Shown piece after piece: positions 55,701-64,000 of a DNA stretch of 64,000 nt. Location: the NCBI GenBank assembly GCA_963835535.1, contig CAWIFL010000003.1, positions 1 to 64,000 of the forward strand. Direction: 5' to 3'. Position numbers and translations under genes: made by a program. Under the pieces are notes generated by a model. The model did not search any database, was not told the origin of the DNA, and saw nothing but the letters and a program-made list of their open reading frames with translations. Positions within the stretch are counted from its first letter, which is position 1. Each line of letters starts with the position of its first letter. Source of the stretch: Fen-1245 sp963835535. GTDB lineage: Bacteria > Gemmatimonadota > Gemmatimonadetes > Gemmatimonadales > JACORV01.

Positions 55701-56300
55701 GTGGACGGCGTTGCCTTTCGTTTCCTGCCTGCACTCATCCTCGTCGCCTACTTCGCCCATCGCGCGTATTACTTCCGCAAGGTGCGCCACGCCTCCGGCT
55801 CGATCGTGCAGCAGCCCCCGGAGCCGGCCGCCGCTCTCGGGCTGGTGCTCGCGGTCCTTACGCTCCTCGCCAACGCCTTGTATGTCGCCCTGCCCGAGCG
55901 GATCCGCTGGGCGTCGTGGCCGCTCCCGGCATGGCTCCGCTGGGCGGGACTGGGGCTCGCGTGCGCCGCGTTCGCCCTGCTCGAGTGGTGCCACGCGACG
56001 CTCGGACGGAATTGGAGCGGGCGCGTGCAGCTCCTCAAGGAGCACGCATTGGTGGTCGGCGGACCCTACCGCTGGGTGCGGCACCCGATGTACACGGCCG
56101 GGTTGATCGCCAGCGCGTCGGCGCTGCTGCTGTCCGCGAACTGGCTCGTCGGCGGCAGCTGGCTCGCCATGCACGTCTGCCAGTTCGCGGGACGCATCCC
56201 GCTCGAGGAGCGCCTGATGGTGCAGCAGTTCGGAGACACCTACCGGCAGTACATGCGCAGGACCGGCCGCCTCCTCCCACGGCTCGCCCATCGCGGCTAA
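55701..56300 (+). CDS. Isoprenylcysteine carboxyl methyltransferase-like membrane protein
   Basis: About 199 residues with four or five helices. The C-terminal GPYRWVRHPMYTAGLI and the EERLMVQQFGDTYRQYM end are the SAM-binding and tail signatures of the ICMT/PEMT family. In bacteria the substrate is generally unknown; lipid or small-molecule methylation is likely. I chose GTG 55701 with GGAG six bases upstream; ATG 55677 is in frame but lacks a clear ribosome-binding site. Confidence 0.85.
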   Translation: MDGVAFRFLPALILVAYFAHRAYYFRKVRHASGSIVQQPPEPAAALGLVLAVLTLLANALYVALPERIRWASWPLPAWLRWAGLGLACAAFALLEWCHATLGRNWSGRVQLLKEHALVVGGPYRWVRHPMYTAGLIASASALLLSANWLVGGSWLAMHVCQFAGRIPLEERLMVQQFGDTYRQYMRRTGRLLPRLAHRG

Positions 56301-56367
56301 TCCCCCGTCCTGAAGTCGGGTTCTTCCCGCTGGTGCGCCGCGGCCGCGCACCATATCGTGGCTGTCC

Positions 56368-57369
56368 ATGAGACACTGCCCCGGCTCGCTCGATCGCCGC
56401 GACTTCGTCCGCGCCGCCGCGGCCGGAGTCGCGCTGCTGCCCGCCGCGCGCCTCAGAGGCCTGCACGCGAGCGGCCGCGCCGCACCGAAGAGCCGGGTCG
56501 CGCTGGTGCGCACCACGGATCGCAAGCGCGGCGTCGCCGACGTGCTGAAGCTCTTCGACCCCCGGGGGATCGCCGGGAAGCGCGTGGTGATCAAGCCCAA
56601 CTTCAACACGGCGGACGACGCGCCCGGCTCGACGCACAACGACACGCTCGCGCAGCTGGTCGCGGAGCTGCGCGAACGGGACGCTCGCGGCGTGACGCTG
56701 GGCGAGTCGAGCGGGCCGCCGCAGACGCGCGGCGTGATGGAGAAGAAGGGGATCTTCGACCTGGCGCGGACCGCAGGGTTCGACGTCGTGAACTACGAGG
56801 AGATCCCGGACGCGGACTGGGTGACGTTCGCCACGGGGACCTCGCACTGGCCGGAGGGCTTCGCCCTGCCGCGGCTCGTGGTGGACTCGGAGTACAACGT
56901 CTCCACCTGCTGCCTCAAGACGCACGCCTACGGCGGCGTGTTCTCGATGTCGCTGAAGCTGTCCGTGGGGCTCTCGCCCAAGCGGATCCGCGGCACGATG
57001 CACCGCTCCCCCGACATGCGGCGGATGATCGCCGAGCTGAACACGGGCTACCGGCCGCAGCTCATCGTGCTGGACGGCGTGGCCGCGTTCACCGACGGCG
57101 GCCCCTCGAGCGGCGACCTCAAGGCCGGGAACGTGATGATCGCGGGCGACGACCGGGTGGCCGTGGACGCCGTCGGCCTCGCGGTGCTGAAGGACCTCGG
57201 CGCCAACGCGGCGATCATGGGGCGCCGGATCTTCGAGCAGGAGCAGATCGCGCGGGCGGTGGAGCTGCACCTGGGCGCATCCGCGCCGGACGACATCGAG
57301 CTGGTCGCGGCCGACGCGGATTCCCGTGCCTACGCGCGCCGCCTGGAGGCCATCTTCGCCCTGGGCTGA
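56368..57369 (+). CDS. DUF362 domain protein with Tat signal
   Basis: A 333-residue exported protein. The start (DRRDFVRAAAAGVALLPAA) is Tat-like. DUF362 hallmarks follow: KRVVIKPNFNTADDAPGSTH, GESSGPPQTRGVMEKKGIF, CLKTHAYGGVFSMSLK and VAVDAVGLAVLK. Biochemical role of DUF362 is poorly known. Its 3' end overlaps that of the convergent MarR gene by 40 bases. Confidence 0.88.
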   Translation: MRHCPGSLDRRDFVRAAAAGVALLPAARLRGLHASGRAAPKSRVALVRTTDRKRGVADVLKLFDPRGIAGKRVVIKPNFNTADDAPGSTHNDTLAQLVAELRERDARGVTLGESSGPPQTRGVMEKKGIFDLARTAGFDVVNYEEIPDADWVTFATGTSHWPEGFALPRLVVDSEYNVSTCCLKTHAYGGVFSMSLKLSVGLSPKRIRGTMHRSPDMRRMIAELNTGYRPQLIVLDGVAAFTDGGPSSGDLKAGNVMIAGDDRVAVDAVGLAVLKDLGANAAIMGRRIFEQEQIARAVELHLGASAPDDIELVAADADSRAYARRLEAIFALG

Positions 57370-57815
57370 GCGCCGGCCACCACCGGCTCCAATATCCTCG
57401 CCGCCCGCTCGACCTGGCGCACCTCCTCCCCCGTCAGGGTGCCGAGCAGGCGGCGCAGCGCCGCCAGGCGGCGCACGCGGGCCTGCCGGAGGATCCGCGC
57501 CCCGGCGCTCGTCGCCCGGATCAGGGTCGCCCGCGCGTCGTCCGGCGCGGGGGACCGCGCCACCAGGCCCTCCGCCTCCATCGCCTGGACGAGTCGCGTC
57601 ATCGTGGGCGGCCGCACGTGCTCGGCCACGGCCAGCGCTCCGAGGGTGCGCGGGCCCCCGCCCAGCACCAGGACGGACAGCACCGACAGGCGCGGGCCCG
57701 TGACCCCTGAACGCTGGTCGGCCACGGCCACCCGCCGCAGCAGGTGGATCGCCAGCGAATGGAGCCGGTCCGCGATCCGGGCGCGCCGGCTCGCGCGTGT
57801 CCTTCTCGTCCTCAT
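57330..57815 (-). CDS. MarR-family regulator
   Basis: A 161-residue winged-helix protein: LSVLSVLVLGGGPRTLGALA, VAEHVRPPTMTRLVQAMEAE, GLVARSPAPDDARATLIRAT. Arg-rich start. It is divergent from the ankyrin gene, and a perfect palindrome (57893-57917) lies between them, probably its operator. Confidence 0.85.
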   Translation of the reverse strand: MRTRRTRASRRARIADRLHSLAIHLLRRVAVADQRSGVTGPRLSVLSVLVLGGGPRTLGALAVAEHVRPPTMTRLVQAMEAEGLVARSPAPDDARATLIRATSAGARILRQARVRRLAALRRLLGTLTGEEVRQVERAARILEPVVAGAQPRAKMASRRRA

Positions 57816-57892
57816 GGCGCTCCCCGAAGAGCTCCGGCGCGGCGGCGGGCGCGCCCCCCCCCGGGGGGCTTGCGCGCCGGGCCGTCCGGCAC

Positions 57893-57917
57893 TTATTTAG
57901 GTGCACTAACTAAATAA
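57893..57917. promoter_or_regulatory. MarR operator candidate
   Basis: TTATTTAG-N9-CTAAATAA, perfect 8-bp arms, with a GTGCAC palindrome in the spacer. This AT-rich site stands out from the GC-rich surroundings and lies between the divergent MarR and ankyrin genes. Confidence 0.65.
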
Positions 57918-57974
57918 CGACGCGGCCGCCGGCGCGCAAGGACGCCCCGCGGCCGCCGCCACCGGGAGTGGACC

Positions 57975-58652
57975 ATGCCGACCTTCGCCGACCTCCAGAC
58001 CGCCATCCGCGCGCGCGACGCCTCCCGCGTGCGGGAGATCCTCGCCGCCGCGCCGGACCTGGCGCTCACCCGGCCGCCCTCCGGCCCCAGTGCCCTGCTG
58101 CTCGCGGCCTACATGGGCGGCGGCGAGATCGCGGCAGCGCTCCGGAGCCGGGTGGCGATGGATGCGTGCGAGGCGACGGCGCTCGGCGCCCTGGACGCGC
58201 TGACGAAGCTGCTCGACGAGCATCCGGCCCGGACCAACTCCCGCAGCGGCGACGGATGGACCCCCCTGCACCTGGCCGGGTTCTTCGGGCGGCGCGAGAT
58301 CGCCGACCTGCTGCTGGCGCGCGGCGCATCGCTGACGGCGATCTCGGGCGGCGCGGAGAAGAACCAGCCCCTGCACGCCGCGCTGGCCGGCGCGTGCGAC
58401 CCCGGGATCGTCCGCGCCCTGGTCGCGCACGGCGCGGACGTCAACGCGGCGGCCGCGGCCGGGTACACGCCGCTGCACGTCGCGGCGTCGCGCGGCAACG
58501 AGGAGCTGGTGCGGTTCCTGGTCGAGTCCGGCGCCCGAACTGACGCGAGGATGGACGACGGCAAGACGCCGGCCGACCTCGCGGCAGAGCGAGGTCATCC
58601 CGGGGTCGCCAAGCTGCTGAGCACGCTCGGGACGGCGCCGCCGCCCCGCTGA
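57975..58652 (+). CDS. Ankyrin-repeat protein
   Basis: A 225-residue soluble protein with about five ankyrin repeats; the clearest are DGWTPLHLAGFFGRREIADLL, NQPLHAALAGACDPGIVRALV, AGYTPLHVAASRGNEELVRFL and DGKTPADLAAERGHPGVAKLL. A protein-binding module without an enzyme domain or signal peptide. Possibly controlled by the divergent MarR protein. Confidence 0.88.
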   Translation: MPTFADLQTAIRARDASRVREILAAAPDLALTRPPSGPSALLLAAYMGGGEIAAALRSRVAMDACEATALGALDALTKLLDEHPARTNSRSGDGWTPLHLAGFFGRREIADLLLARGASLTAISGGAEKNQPLHAALAGACDPGIVRALVAHGADVNAAAAAGYTPLHVAASRGNEELVRFLVESGARTDARMDDGKTPADLAAERGHPGVAKLLSTLGTAPPPR

Positions 58653-58690
58653 ACCGCTAGGACCTCGCGGGACAGCCCGCCCACGTTTGC

Positions 58691-60151
58691 TCAGTGATAA
58701 TTGCCGCCCCGTTTCGAGTCTTCGAAGTAGTACATGAGAAATATCTTCTGTTCCGTGCTGATCTTGGTGAAGGTCGGGAAATAGGGGGAGTTCCGGATAC
58801 TCCGATAGATCGTCTGCTCGATACCCATGCTGAGGTCGTGAAAGAGGCCGATCGTCACCCTTGGCCTGATGATCCAGATGGAGCTATTCCCGGCCTCACC
58901 GACATAGGTGTGAAGCCAGAAGTAATTGGCGATCAACTTGAGGTCCACGGCGTTACCAAAACTCAACGTAGATTCGAACTTTGCCTCCGCGCCGCCGACG
59001 AAATCGAAATCCCTTGTCTGTGAGGTATCGGGACCAGCCCGGAAATTGTTGCCGCCGAAGGGGACCAGATCGACGTGCAGTATCGAGTACCAAGACGTGT
59101 TCGACAGGACCGGGTGATAGGCAATTATGCCTGGGCCGAACCCCAGGGTCGTGACTTCATACGTTCGGTTGTCATAGTAGTCGTAGTTCTGAAACAGGCC
59201 CGCTAGCAGGCCCCAGTTTCCGACCCGAACGTTCGTGCCCGTCAACAGGCCATAGCCGGTCACTTTGTCTATGATCTTTCTGCCCTGTCCAACATCCAAC
59301 TCCGCCGTCAGCCTGAAGAAGTCGTAAGGCTTCCGATCGATATGTTCGAACGGATTGCCGTAGTCGAACTGAAAGTCCACGAGTTCGCTGGGGCGCCCAG
59401 TCAAGACGGTGTTGTCGGGGTTGACCAGGTGGAGTCCGGTATAGACCGTGACGTTCAGCGGTTCCTTCTTGTAGACCTCCTGGTCGGTCACATGCGAGAG
59501 CTTCCCGTCGAAGAGCCTGGTGACGAACCTGGTGGGACTCAGGATGCCCGCAAGGGCTTCGCGACCAACGCGTTCGAGGCCGGTGGTCCGGTCGTCCAGG
59601 ACATTCGAGGCAAGGCGGTAGAGCATTTCGCCGCCGAACATGCCGCCGAGCGTCGTATAGATGAGACTGTTGCGTTCCGGCGTGACGTTCTCGCCGAACA
59701 TCTTCCAGAGATAGCTCCCCCCGAAGGTGTACAGAGACGATCCCCAGAAGGAGTAACCCGAGGCCCGGGCGGCATCGAAATACATCGCGCCCGTATAGGG
59801 ATGCAGGAACATGTCGTTCCCGAACCGGGTGGAGTCCCATACCCATCCGCTTCCCCAGGGCGCCCCTGCCCCGAGATTTCTGCCCCACGAACGCAGGCTG
59901 ACGCGAGCCCAGTCGAGTTTGAGCGCATACTGATCGATCGCGTTCAGGAGAACTTCCTGACCGACGATGTTCAGCGCCGGTGCGTACCAGGGCGCCCTCT
60001 TGTTGTAGACGGGGTCGTCGACCCGTAGGTTGCCGTACCGGTCGAACGTCACGGTATCGAGCGCTTGCACTTGCTTGCTCGTGTCCGGGTTCTGAGCAGA
60101 TAGGCCCGAGCCGAGTAAGCTCAGGAGCAGGACGGTGATAAGTTCTTTCAT
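58691..60151 (-). CDS. DUF3943-like outer-membrane protein
   Basis: A 486-residue exported protein with signal peptide MKELITVLLLSLLGSGLSAQ. The middle part (GWVWDSTRFGNDMFLHPYTG, MYFDAARASGYSFWGSSLYT) is typical of DUF3943; the later half has many alternating strands and aromatic ends, consistent with an outer-membrane barrel. Start ATG 60151 follows GGAGG. Function unknown. Confidence 0.8.
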   Translation of the reverse strand: MKELITVLLLSLLGSGLSAQNPDTSKQVQALDTVTFDRYGNLRVDDPVYNKRAPWYAPALNIVGQEVLLNAIDQYALKLDWARVSLRSWGRNLGAGAPWGSGWVWDSTRFGNDMFLHPYTGAMYFDAARASGYSFWGSSLYTFGGSYLWKMFGENVTPERNSLIYTTLGGMFGGEMLYRLASNVLDDRTTGLERVGREALAGILSPTRFVTRLFDGKLSHVTDQEVYKKEPLNVTVYTGLHLVNPDNTVLTGRPSELVDFQFDYGNPFEHIDRKPYDFFRLTAELDVGQGRKIIDKVTGYGLLTGTNVRVGNWGLLAGLFQNYDYYDNRTYEVTTLGFGPGIIAYHPVLSNTSWYSILHVDLVPFGGNNFRAGPDTSQTRDFDFVGGAEAKFESTLSFGNAVDLKLIANYFWLHTYVGEAGNSSIWIIRPRVTIGLFHDLSMGIEQTIYRSIRNSPYFPTFTKISTEQKIFLMYYFEDSKRGGNYH

Positions 60152-60339
60152 GGAGCCTCCGGACGGGCGCCGCTCACCGCTACCCTGGCGCAAGGAGGAG
60201 AGCGCGGTGTAGGTCTAGCCCGAAGACTAGATGCGCGCCGCCGCACGCTACAATCGGCAAAAGGAGTGTCATCCAAAGGAGGGATGAGGCCATCGTTCGA
60301 AAGCAGGAGGAACAGCCCCATGGGGAGCCCCGTCTGAAC

Positions 60340-61704
60340 GTGGGCCCCGTCGTGCGCCGCTCGGGGTCGGTGGTCGCGACCGCTCTCGCTTTCCTCGTCT
60401 GCGCCCCGTCATGGCTCGCCGCGCAGCCGGACCAGGCCGCCAGGGTGCGCGAGGCCTTCCTCCACGCGTGGGACGGGTACGTGCAGTACGCCTGGGGCCA
60501 CGACCAGCTCAAGCCCCTGAGCCACGGCTGGCGCGACTGGTATCCCGCCTCCCTCGAGATGACGCCCCTGGACGGATTCGACACGATGCTGCTGATGGGC
60601 CTCAAGGCCCAGGCGGCGCGCGCCAAGCGCCTGATCCTCGACAGTCTCAGCTTCGACCGCGATTTCCCGGTGCAGGTCTTCGAGGTGACGATCCGGGAGC
60701 TGGGCGGGCTCGTCAGCGCCTACCAGCTGGACGGCGATCCGCGCTTCCTCGCGCTGGCGCGGGACCTGGGCAACCGCCTCCTCCCGGCCTTCGGCTCGAA
60801 GACGGGGATGCCCTACCGGTTCGTGAACCTCCGGACCGGCGCGGTCACGGGGCCGGTGAGCAATCCGGCGGAGATCGGCACCCTGACCCTCGAGTTCGGG
60901 ACGCTGAGCCAGCTCACCGGCGACGCGCGCTACTACGACGCCGCCAAGCACGCGGTCACCGCGCTGTTCGAGCGGAGATCCCGCATCGGGCTGGTGGGCA
61001 GCTCGATCGACGTGGAGACGGGAGCGTGGGGGGACAGGGACAGCCACGTTTCCGGCGGGATCGACTCCTACTACGAGTACCTGCTCAAGGCGTGGCTGCT
61101 GTTCCGGGATCCGGACTTCAAGCGGATGTGGGACGCGAGCATCGCGGCGGTGAACCGCTACCTGGCGGACGAGCGGACCGGTCTGTGGTACGGGCACGCC
61201 GACATGGACACGGGGGACCGCACGGCGCCCTATTTCGGCGCGCTCGACGCCTTCTTTCCCGCGGTGCTGGCCAAGAGCGGCGACATCCCGCATGCGGCGC
61301 GGCTGATGGGCTCGGTGTACCGGATGTGGACCACGTTCGGGATCGAGCCCGAGGTGCTCGACTACTTCACGATGCAGCCGGTGGAGGCCGGATACCAGCT
61401 GCGCCCGGAAGCGCTCGAGTCCGCCTACTACCTCTACCGGATCACGGGCGACCGGCGGTACCGCGACATGGGCCGGGTGATGGTGGACAGCCTCCTGCAC
61501 TACACGCGCTCGGAGGTCGGCTTCACGGCGTTGACCAGCGTGGTGACGAAGGAGCGCCGCGACGCGATGGAGAGCTTCTTCCTTGCGGAGACGCTGAAGT
61601 ACGCCTACCTGCTCTTCGCGCCTCCGGAGACGCTGGACTTCGACGCGATCATCTTCAACACGGAGGCACACCCCATCCGCCGCACCTGGAGCGTGCCCAG
61701 ATGA
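60340..61704 (+). CDS. GH47-type alpha-mannosidase, secreted
   Basis: A 454-residue glycoside hydrolase of the GH47 (class I alpha-1,2-mannosidase) fold, with a signal peptide ending at LAAQ. The signature pieces are YAWGHDQLKPLSHGWRDW, LDGFDTMLLMG, GGLVSAYQLDGDP, VSGGIDSYYEYLLKAWLLF, LRPEALESAYYLYRITGD and the end IFNTEAHPIRR. GTG start without a strong ribosome-binding site. GH47 enzymes are best known from eukaryotic glycan processing. Its stop overlaps the kinase start. Confidence 0.85.
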   Translation: MGPVVRRSGSVVATALAFLVCAPSWLAAQPDQAARVREAFLHAWDGYVQYAWGHDQLKPLSHGWRDWYPASLEMTPLDGFDTMLLMGLKAQAARAKRLILDSLSFDRDFPVQVFEVTIRELGGLVSAYQLDGDPRFLALARDLGNRLLPAFGSKTGMPYRFVNLRTGAVTGPVSNPAEIGTLTLEFGTLSQLTGDARYYDAAKHAVTALFERRSRIGLVGSSIDVETGAWGDRDSHVSGGIDSYYEYLLKAWLLFRDPDFKRMWDASIAAVNRYLADERTGLWYGHADMDTGDRTAPYFGALDAFFPAVLAKSGDIPHAARLMGSVYRMWTTFGIEPEVLDYFTMQPVEAGYQLRPEALESAYYLYRITGDRRYRDMGRVMVDSLLHYTRSEVGFTALTSVVTKERRDAMESFFLAETLKYAYLLFAPPETLDFDAIIFNTEAHPIRRTWSVPR

Positions 61705-63344
61705 TGACGTGCCCGCAGTGCGGCACCGCCGTGCCGGCCGGCGCCACCTCGTGCACACGATGCGGCTCGCCCGTGACCGACCCCGTCGCGAAGACGCTGG
61801 CCATCGCGACGGAGGACGTCGCGGAGCGCGACGCGCTGCTCGCCCAGCTGCGCCACGAGCTCGCGGACGAGTACGAGGTGGAGCGGGAGCTGGGACGCGG
61901 CGGGATGGGCGTGGTCTTCAAGGCCGTGGAGATCGAGCTGGGGCGCCCGGTCGCGCTGAAGGTCCTGCCGCCCGGCCTCGGCCAGGGCGCCGCGGCCGAG
62001 CGATTCCGGCGCGAGGCGCGCCTGGCGGCCGCGCTCGACCACCCCAGCATCATCCCCATCTACCGCGTCGGCCGCGTCGCCGGCACCTACTACTTCGCGA
62101 TGAAGCTCATCGAGGGCCGCGCCCTCGACGAGATCATCGAGGCGCAGGGGGCCCTGCCCCTCCAGGTCATCCTCGCCGTCCTGCGGAGCACCACCAGCGC
62201 GCTCGCCTTCGCCCACGACCGCGGGATCGTCCACCGCGACATCAAGGGCGGCAACATCCTCATCGACCGCGACGGCCGCGTGATGATCTCCGACTTCGGC
62301 ATCGCGCGCGCCGGCCAGGAGAAGACGCTCACGGCGCAGGGCGCGATGATGGGCACGCCGTACTACATGAGTCCCGAGCAGGGGTGGGGCGGCACGGTGG
62401 GACCGCAGAGCGACCAGTACGCCCTGGGGATCCTCACCTTCCAGATGGTCACGGGCCAGGTGCCGTTCGACGCCGACAGCCTGATGACCATCCTCCAGCA
62501 CCACTACTTCACGCCGCCCCCCGACGTGCGCTCGGTGCGCGACGGGCTGCCCGCGGGGCTGGTGCACGTGCTGGAGCGCGCGCTCAAGAAGAACGCGGCG
62601 GAGCGCTTCCCATCCACGCGCGAGATGCTCGCCGCGGTCGAAGCCGTTCCGTCGAGCGAGGAGGAGCGCGGCGAGGCCCGCGAGATGCTGCGCCAGCTCG
62701 CCGGCGGCGGGACGGTGGCCAAGGTGCGGACCGGCTCGCTCCCGCCGCTCGACAGCAAGCACTTCGCCAATCTCGCGGTGACGGCCGGCCTGGCCGGCGC
62801 ACCGGCCCACCTCGCGGCGCCGCCGATGCCCGCGCCGCCGCCGAGCGCCCCTGCCTGGTGGTCCCGCCGGCCGTTCAGGCGCACGGCCATCGGCCTCGGC
62901 GCCCTGGTCGCCATCGCCGGACTCTGGTGGCTGGGCCACCCGCGCCCGCACCCCGCGCAGCCCCAGGTCGCCGCGGCGCCGTCAGCGCCCGCGCCGAGCC
63001 GGACGGGTCCAGCACACCCGACGACCGCCGCCCGTCGCCCGGTCGCGCGGCATGCCGCGCCGGCCCCCGCTCCCTCGATCCCGTACATGCCGCCGCAACT
63101 GCCGGCTGCGGCTCCGGGAGGCTTCGGGAAGCTGCGCCTCTACACGATTCCGCAGGATGCTTCGATCGCCGTGGACGGTGAGCCGGCGGGGACGGGAATC
63201 ATCTCGGACTTCATGGTGGCGGCCGGGCGGCGCCGCATCCGGGTCAGCGCGCCGGGCTACGCCACCAGGGACACCACCGTCACCGTGACCGCCAACCGGA
63301 TGGCCGACGTCGGCCTGATCACGCTGAAGCGCTCTTCCCCGTAA
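61701..63344 (+). CDS. Membrane-bound Ser/Thr protein kinase with zinc ribbon and PEGA domain
   Basis: A 547-residue kinase. A zinc ribbon (CPQCGTAVPAGATSCTRCGS) opens it; the kinase domain (about 58-320) has ELGRGGMGVVFKAVE, ALKVLPPG, HRDIKGGNILIDRDG, SDFGIARAG and a GTPYYMSPEQ activation segment. A Pro/Ala-rich linker with one membrane helix (about 393-412) follows, and a PEGA domain (about 478-545) lies outside. The start overlaps the mannosidase stop (ATGA). The PEGA domain may sense the envelope. Confidence 0.93.
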   Translation: MMTCPQCGTAVPAGATSCTRCGSPVTDPVAKTLAIATEDVAERDALLAQLRHELADEYEVERELGRGGMGVVFKAVEIELGRPVALKVLPPGLGQGAAAERFRREARLAAALDHPSIIPIYRVGRVAGTYYFAMKLIEGRALDEIIEAQGALPLQVILAVLRSTTSALAFAHDRGIVHRDIKGGNILIDRDGRVMISDFGIARAGQEKTLTAQGAMMGTPYYMSPEQGWGGTVGPQSDQYALGILTFQMVTGQVPFDADSLMTILQHHYFTPPPDVRSVRDGLPAGLVHVLERALKKNAAERFPSTREMLAAVEAVPSSEEERGEAREMLRQLAGGGTVAKVRTGSLPPLDSKHFANLAVTAGLAGAPAHLAAPPMPAPPPSAPAWWSRRPFRRTAIGLGALVAIAGLWWLGHPRPHPAQPQVAAAPSAPAPSRTGPAHPTTAARRPVARHAAPAPAPSIPYMPPQLPAAAPGGFGKLRLYTIPQDASIAVDGEPAGTGIISDFMVAAGRRRIRVSAPGYATRDTTVTVTANRMADVGLITLKRSSP

Positions 63345-64000
63345 GCGGCTTCTGGAAGATGCGGTAGCGCTTGTAGATCACGCCTCCGCCGCGCTCCATC
63401 TCCGCCCGCACCTTGGTGTTGGTCTCCAGCTCGTGGTGGCTGTCCATGACCTCGTGGCCGGCCGCCGCCGCGGACCGCATCATCGCCGCCCCCATCACCA
63501 TGTCCACGCCGCGGCCGCGGAACTCCTCCTTCACGCCGCCCAGGAGCAGGTCGAGCTGCTTCGCCGTCTTCATCGCGCGCAGGATGTGGATGAACCCGAA
63601 CGGGAAGAGGCGGCCCCGCGCCTTGACGATGCCCTCGTAGAGGTTGGGGATCGCGATGAAGAAGCCGACGACCTCCTCGCCCTTCAGCGCCCCCTTCACG
63701 AACCGCGGATCGAGCAGCGGCAGATACTGCTTCACCAGCCCTTCCATCTCCTCGGGGTCGAGGGGCGAATAGCCGTAGATGCCGACGAAGGTCTGGTTCA
63801 TCAGGTCTAGGATCGGCCTGATGTACGGCTTGAGCTCGCCCTTCTTCGCGAACTCCAGGAGGCGGACGCCGTTCTTCCTGATCGCGCGCTCGGCGACCTT
63901 CTCGATGAACTCCGGGACCTTGGCCGGCACCGGCAGCCGGTAGACCACGTAGTCGATTTCCTTCCCGTAGCCCTCGGCTTCGAGCAGCCGGATCAGGTAC
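63319..64000 (-). CDS. GNAT-like N-acetyltransferase, partial (5' end beyond window)
   Basis: The frame runs off the right edge; 227 residues are visible. The segment PYIRPILDLMNQTFVGIYGY, GEEVVGFFIAIPN and LLGGVKEEFRGRGVDMVMGA (the RGRG acetyl-CoA loop) suggests a GNAT fold. In-window ATGs/GTGs such as 63948 are internal, because coding sequence continues upstream (YLIRLLEAEGYGKEIDYVVY). It is convergent with the kinase gene and overlaps its end by 26 bases. Confidence 0.75.
   Translation of the reverse strand, partial: YLIRLLEAEGYGKEIDYVVYRLPVPAKVPEFIEKVAERAIRKNGVRLLEFAKKGELKPYIRPILDLMNQTFVGIYGYSPLDPEEMEGLVKQYLPLLDPRFVKGALKGEEVVGFFIAIPNLYEGIVKARGRLFPFGFIHILRAMKTAKQLDLLLGGVKEEFRGRGVDMVMGAAMMRSAAAAGHEVMDSHHELETNTKVRAEMERGGGVIYKRYRIFQKPLTGKSASA

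Overview
The window is a high-GC stretch of a Gram-negative bacterial chromosome. The cell envelope signs are lipoproteins, a Pal/OmpA protein, a LolA-like protein, DUF3943-type and other outer-membrane proteins, and a type IV pilin. The overall style (Tat-exported molybdoenzyme, heptaheme NapC-like cytochrome, PEGA-tailed Ser/Thr kinase, bacterial GH47 mannosidase, many short overlaps between genes) fits Gemmatimonadota best, but there is no rRNA or other marker gene here, so that placement is inference.

Region 1 (1-17.7 kb) is accessory DNA. It opens with a ClpP-fold serine proteinase (SDH family). A leftward integrase module follows (tyrosine recombinase, small HTH and zinc proteins, a replication-like HTH protein), facing a divergent XRE-type repressor. 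A complete IS21-family element (4170-6247), with 52-bp ends and a 6-bp target duplication, has split that operon. Next comes a complete type I restriction-modification system, hsdM-hsdS-hsdR (7609-12522), a zinc-ribbon protein, and a convergent two-gene operon whose large product aligns by eye with the N-terminus of proteasome/HslV-type Ntn hydrolases. That operon and hsdMSR share the same 33-bp promoter-like motif at identical internal spacing. A tRNA-Arg(CCT) 3' fragment (15080-15121) marks a likely attachment site. A three-gene operon ending in a HEPN-like protein follows (15259-17024). I did not recognise its other two proteins, and it is a good candidate for an undescribed defence system.

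Region 2 (17.7-23.6 kb) is sparse and repeat-rich. It holds tRNA-Gln 3' halves, three GC-rich attC-like stem-loop repeats, transposase and PIN-domain remnants, and a few secreted or membrane proteins. One is a lipoprotein with an NlpC/P60-like C-terminus next to a small periplasmic protein, an arrangement like an effector and its immunity protein.

Region 3 (23.6-32.2 kb) carries envelope and redox genes: a Tat-exported molybdopterin oxidoreductase with its cytochrome b partner, a five-gene LolA-like/FtsX-MacB ABC/outer-membrane operon, and a heptaheme NapC-like cytochrome.

Region 4 (32.3-54.7 kb) is a long, almost entirely leftward cluster: two paralogous MarR regulators, Pal, ClC, phosphoglucomutase, G6P dehydrogenase, a HAD phosphatase, transaldolase, G6P isomerase, acetate kinase, phosphoketolase, a P-type H+-ATPase, PPK2, a membrane protein, an aquaporin and alpha-glucan phosphorylase. 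Together these would take stored glucan to G1P, G6P and F6P, then through phosphoketolase to acetyl-phosphate, acetate and ATP, with polyphosphate-based energy buffering and proton and anion handling. TAGTTTGGA-type motifs precede both MarR genes.

Region 5 (54.9-64 kb) holds a pilin with a terminator, a third tRNA-Gln-like fragment, an isoprenylcysteine-methyltransferase-like membrane protein, a DUF362 protein, a MarR/ankyrin divergent pair with a clear palindromic operator, a DUF3943 protein, a GH47 mannosidase overlapping a Ser/Thr kinase gene, and a truncated acetyltransferase-like gene at the edge.
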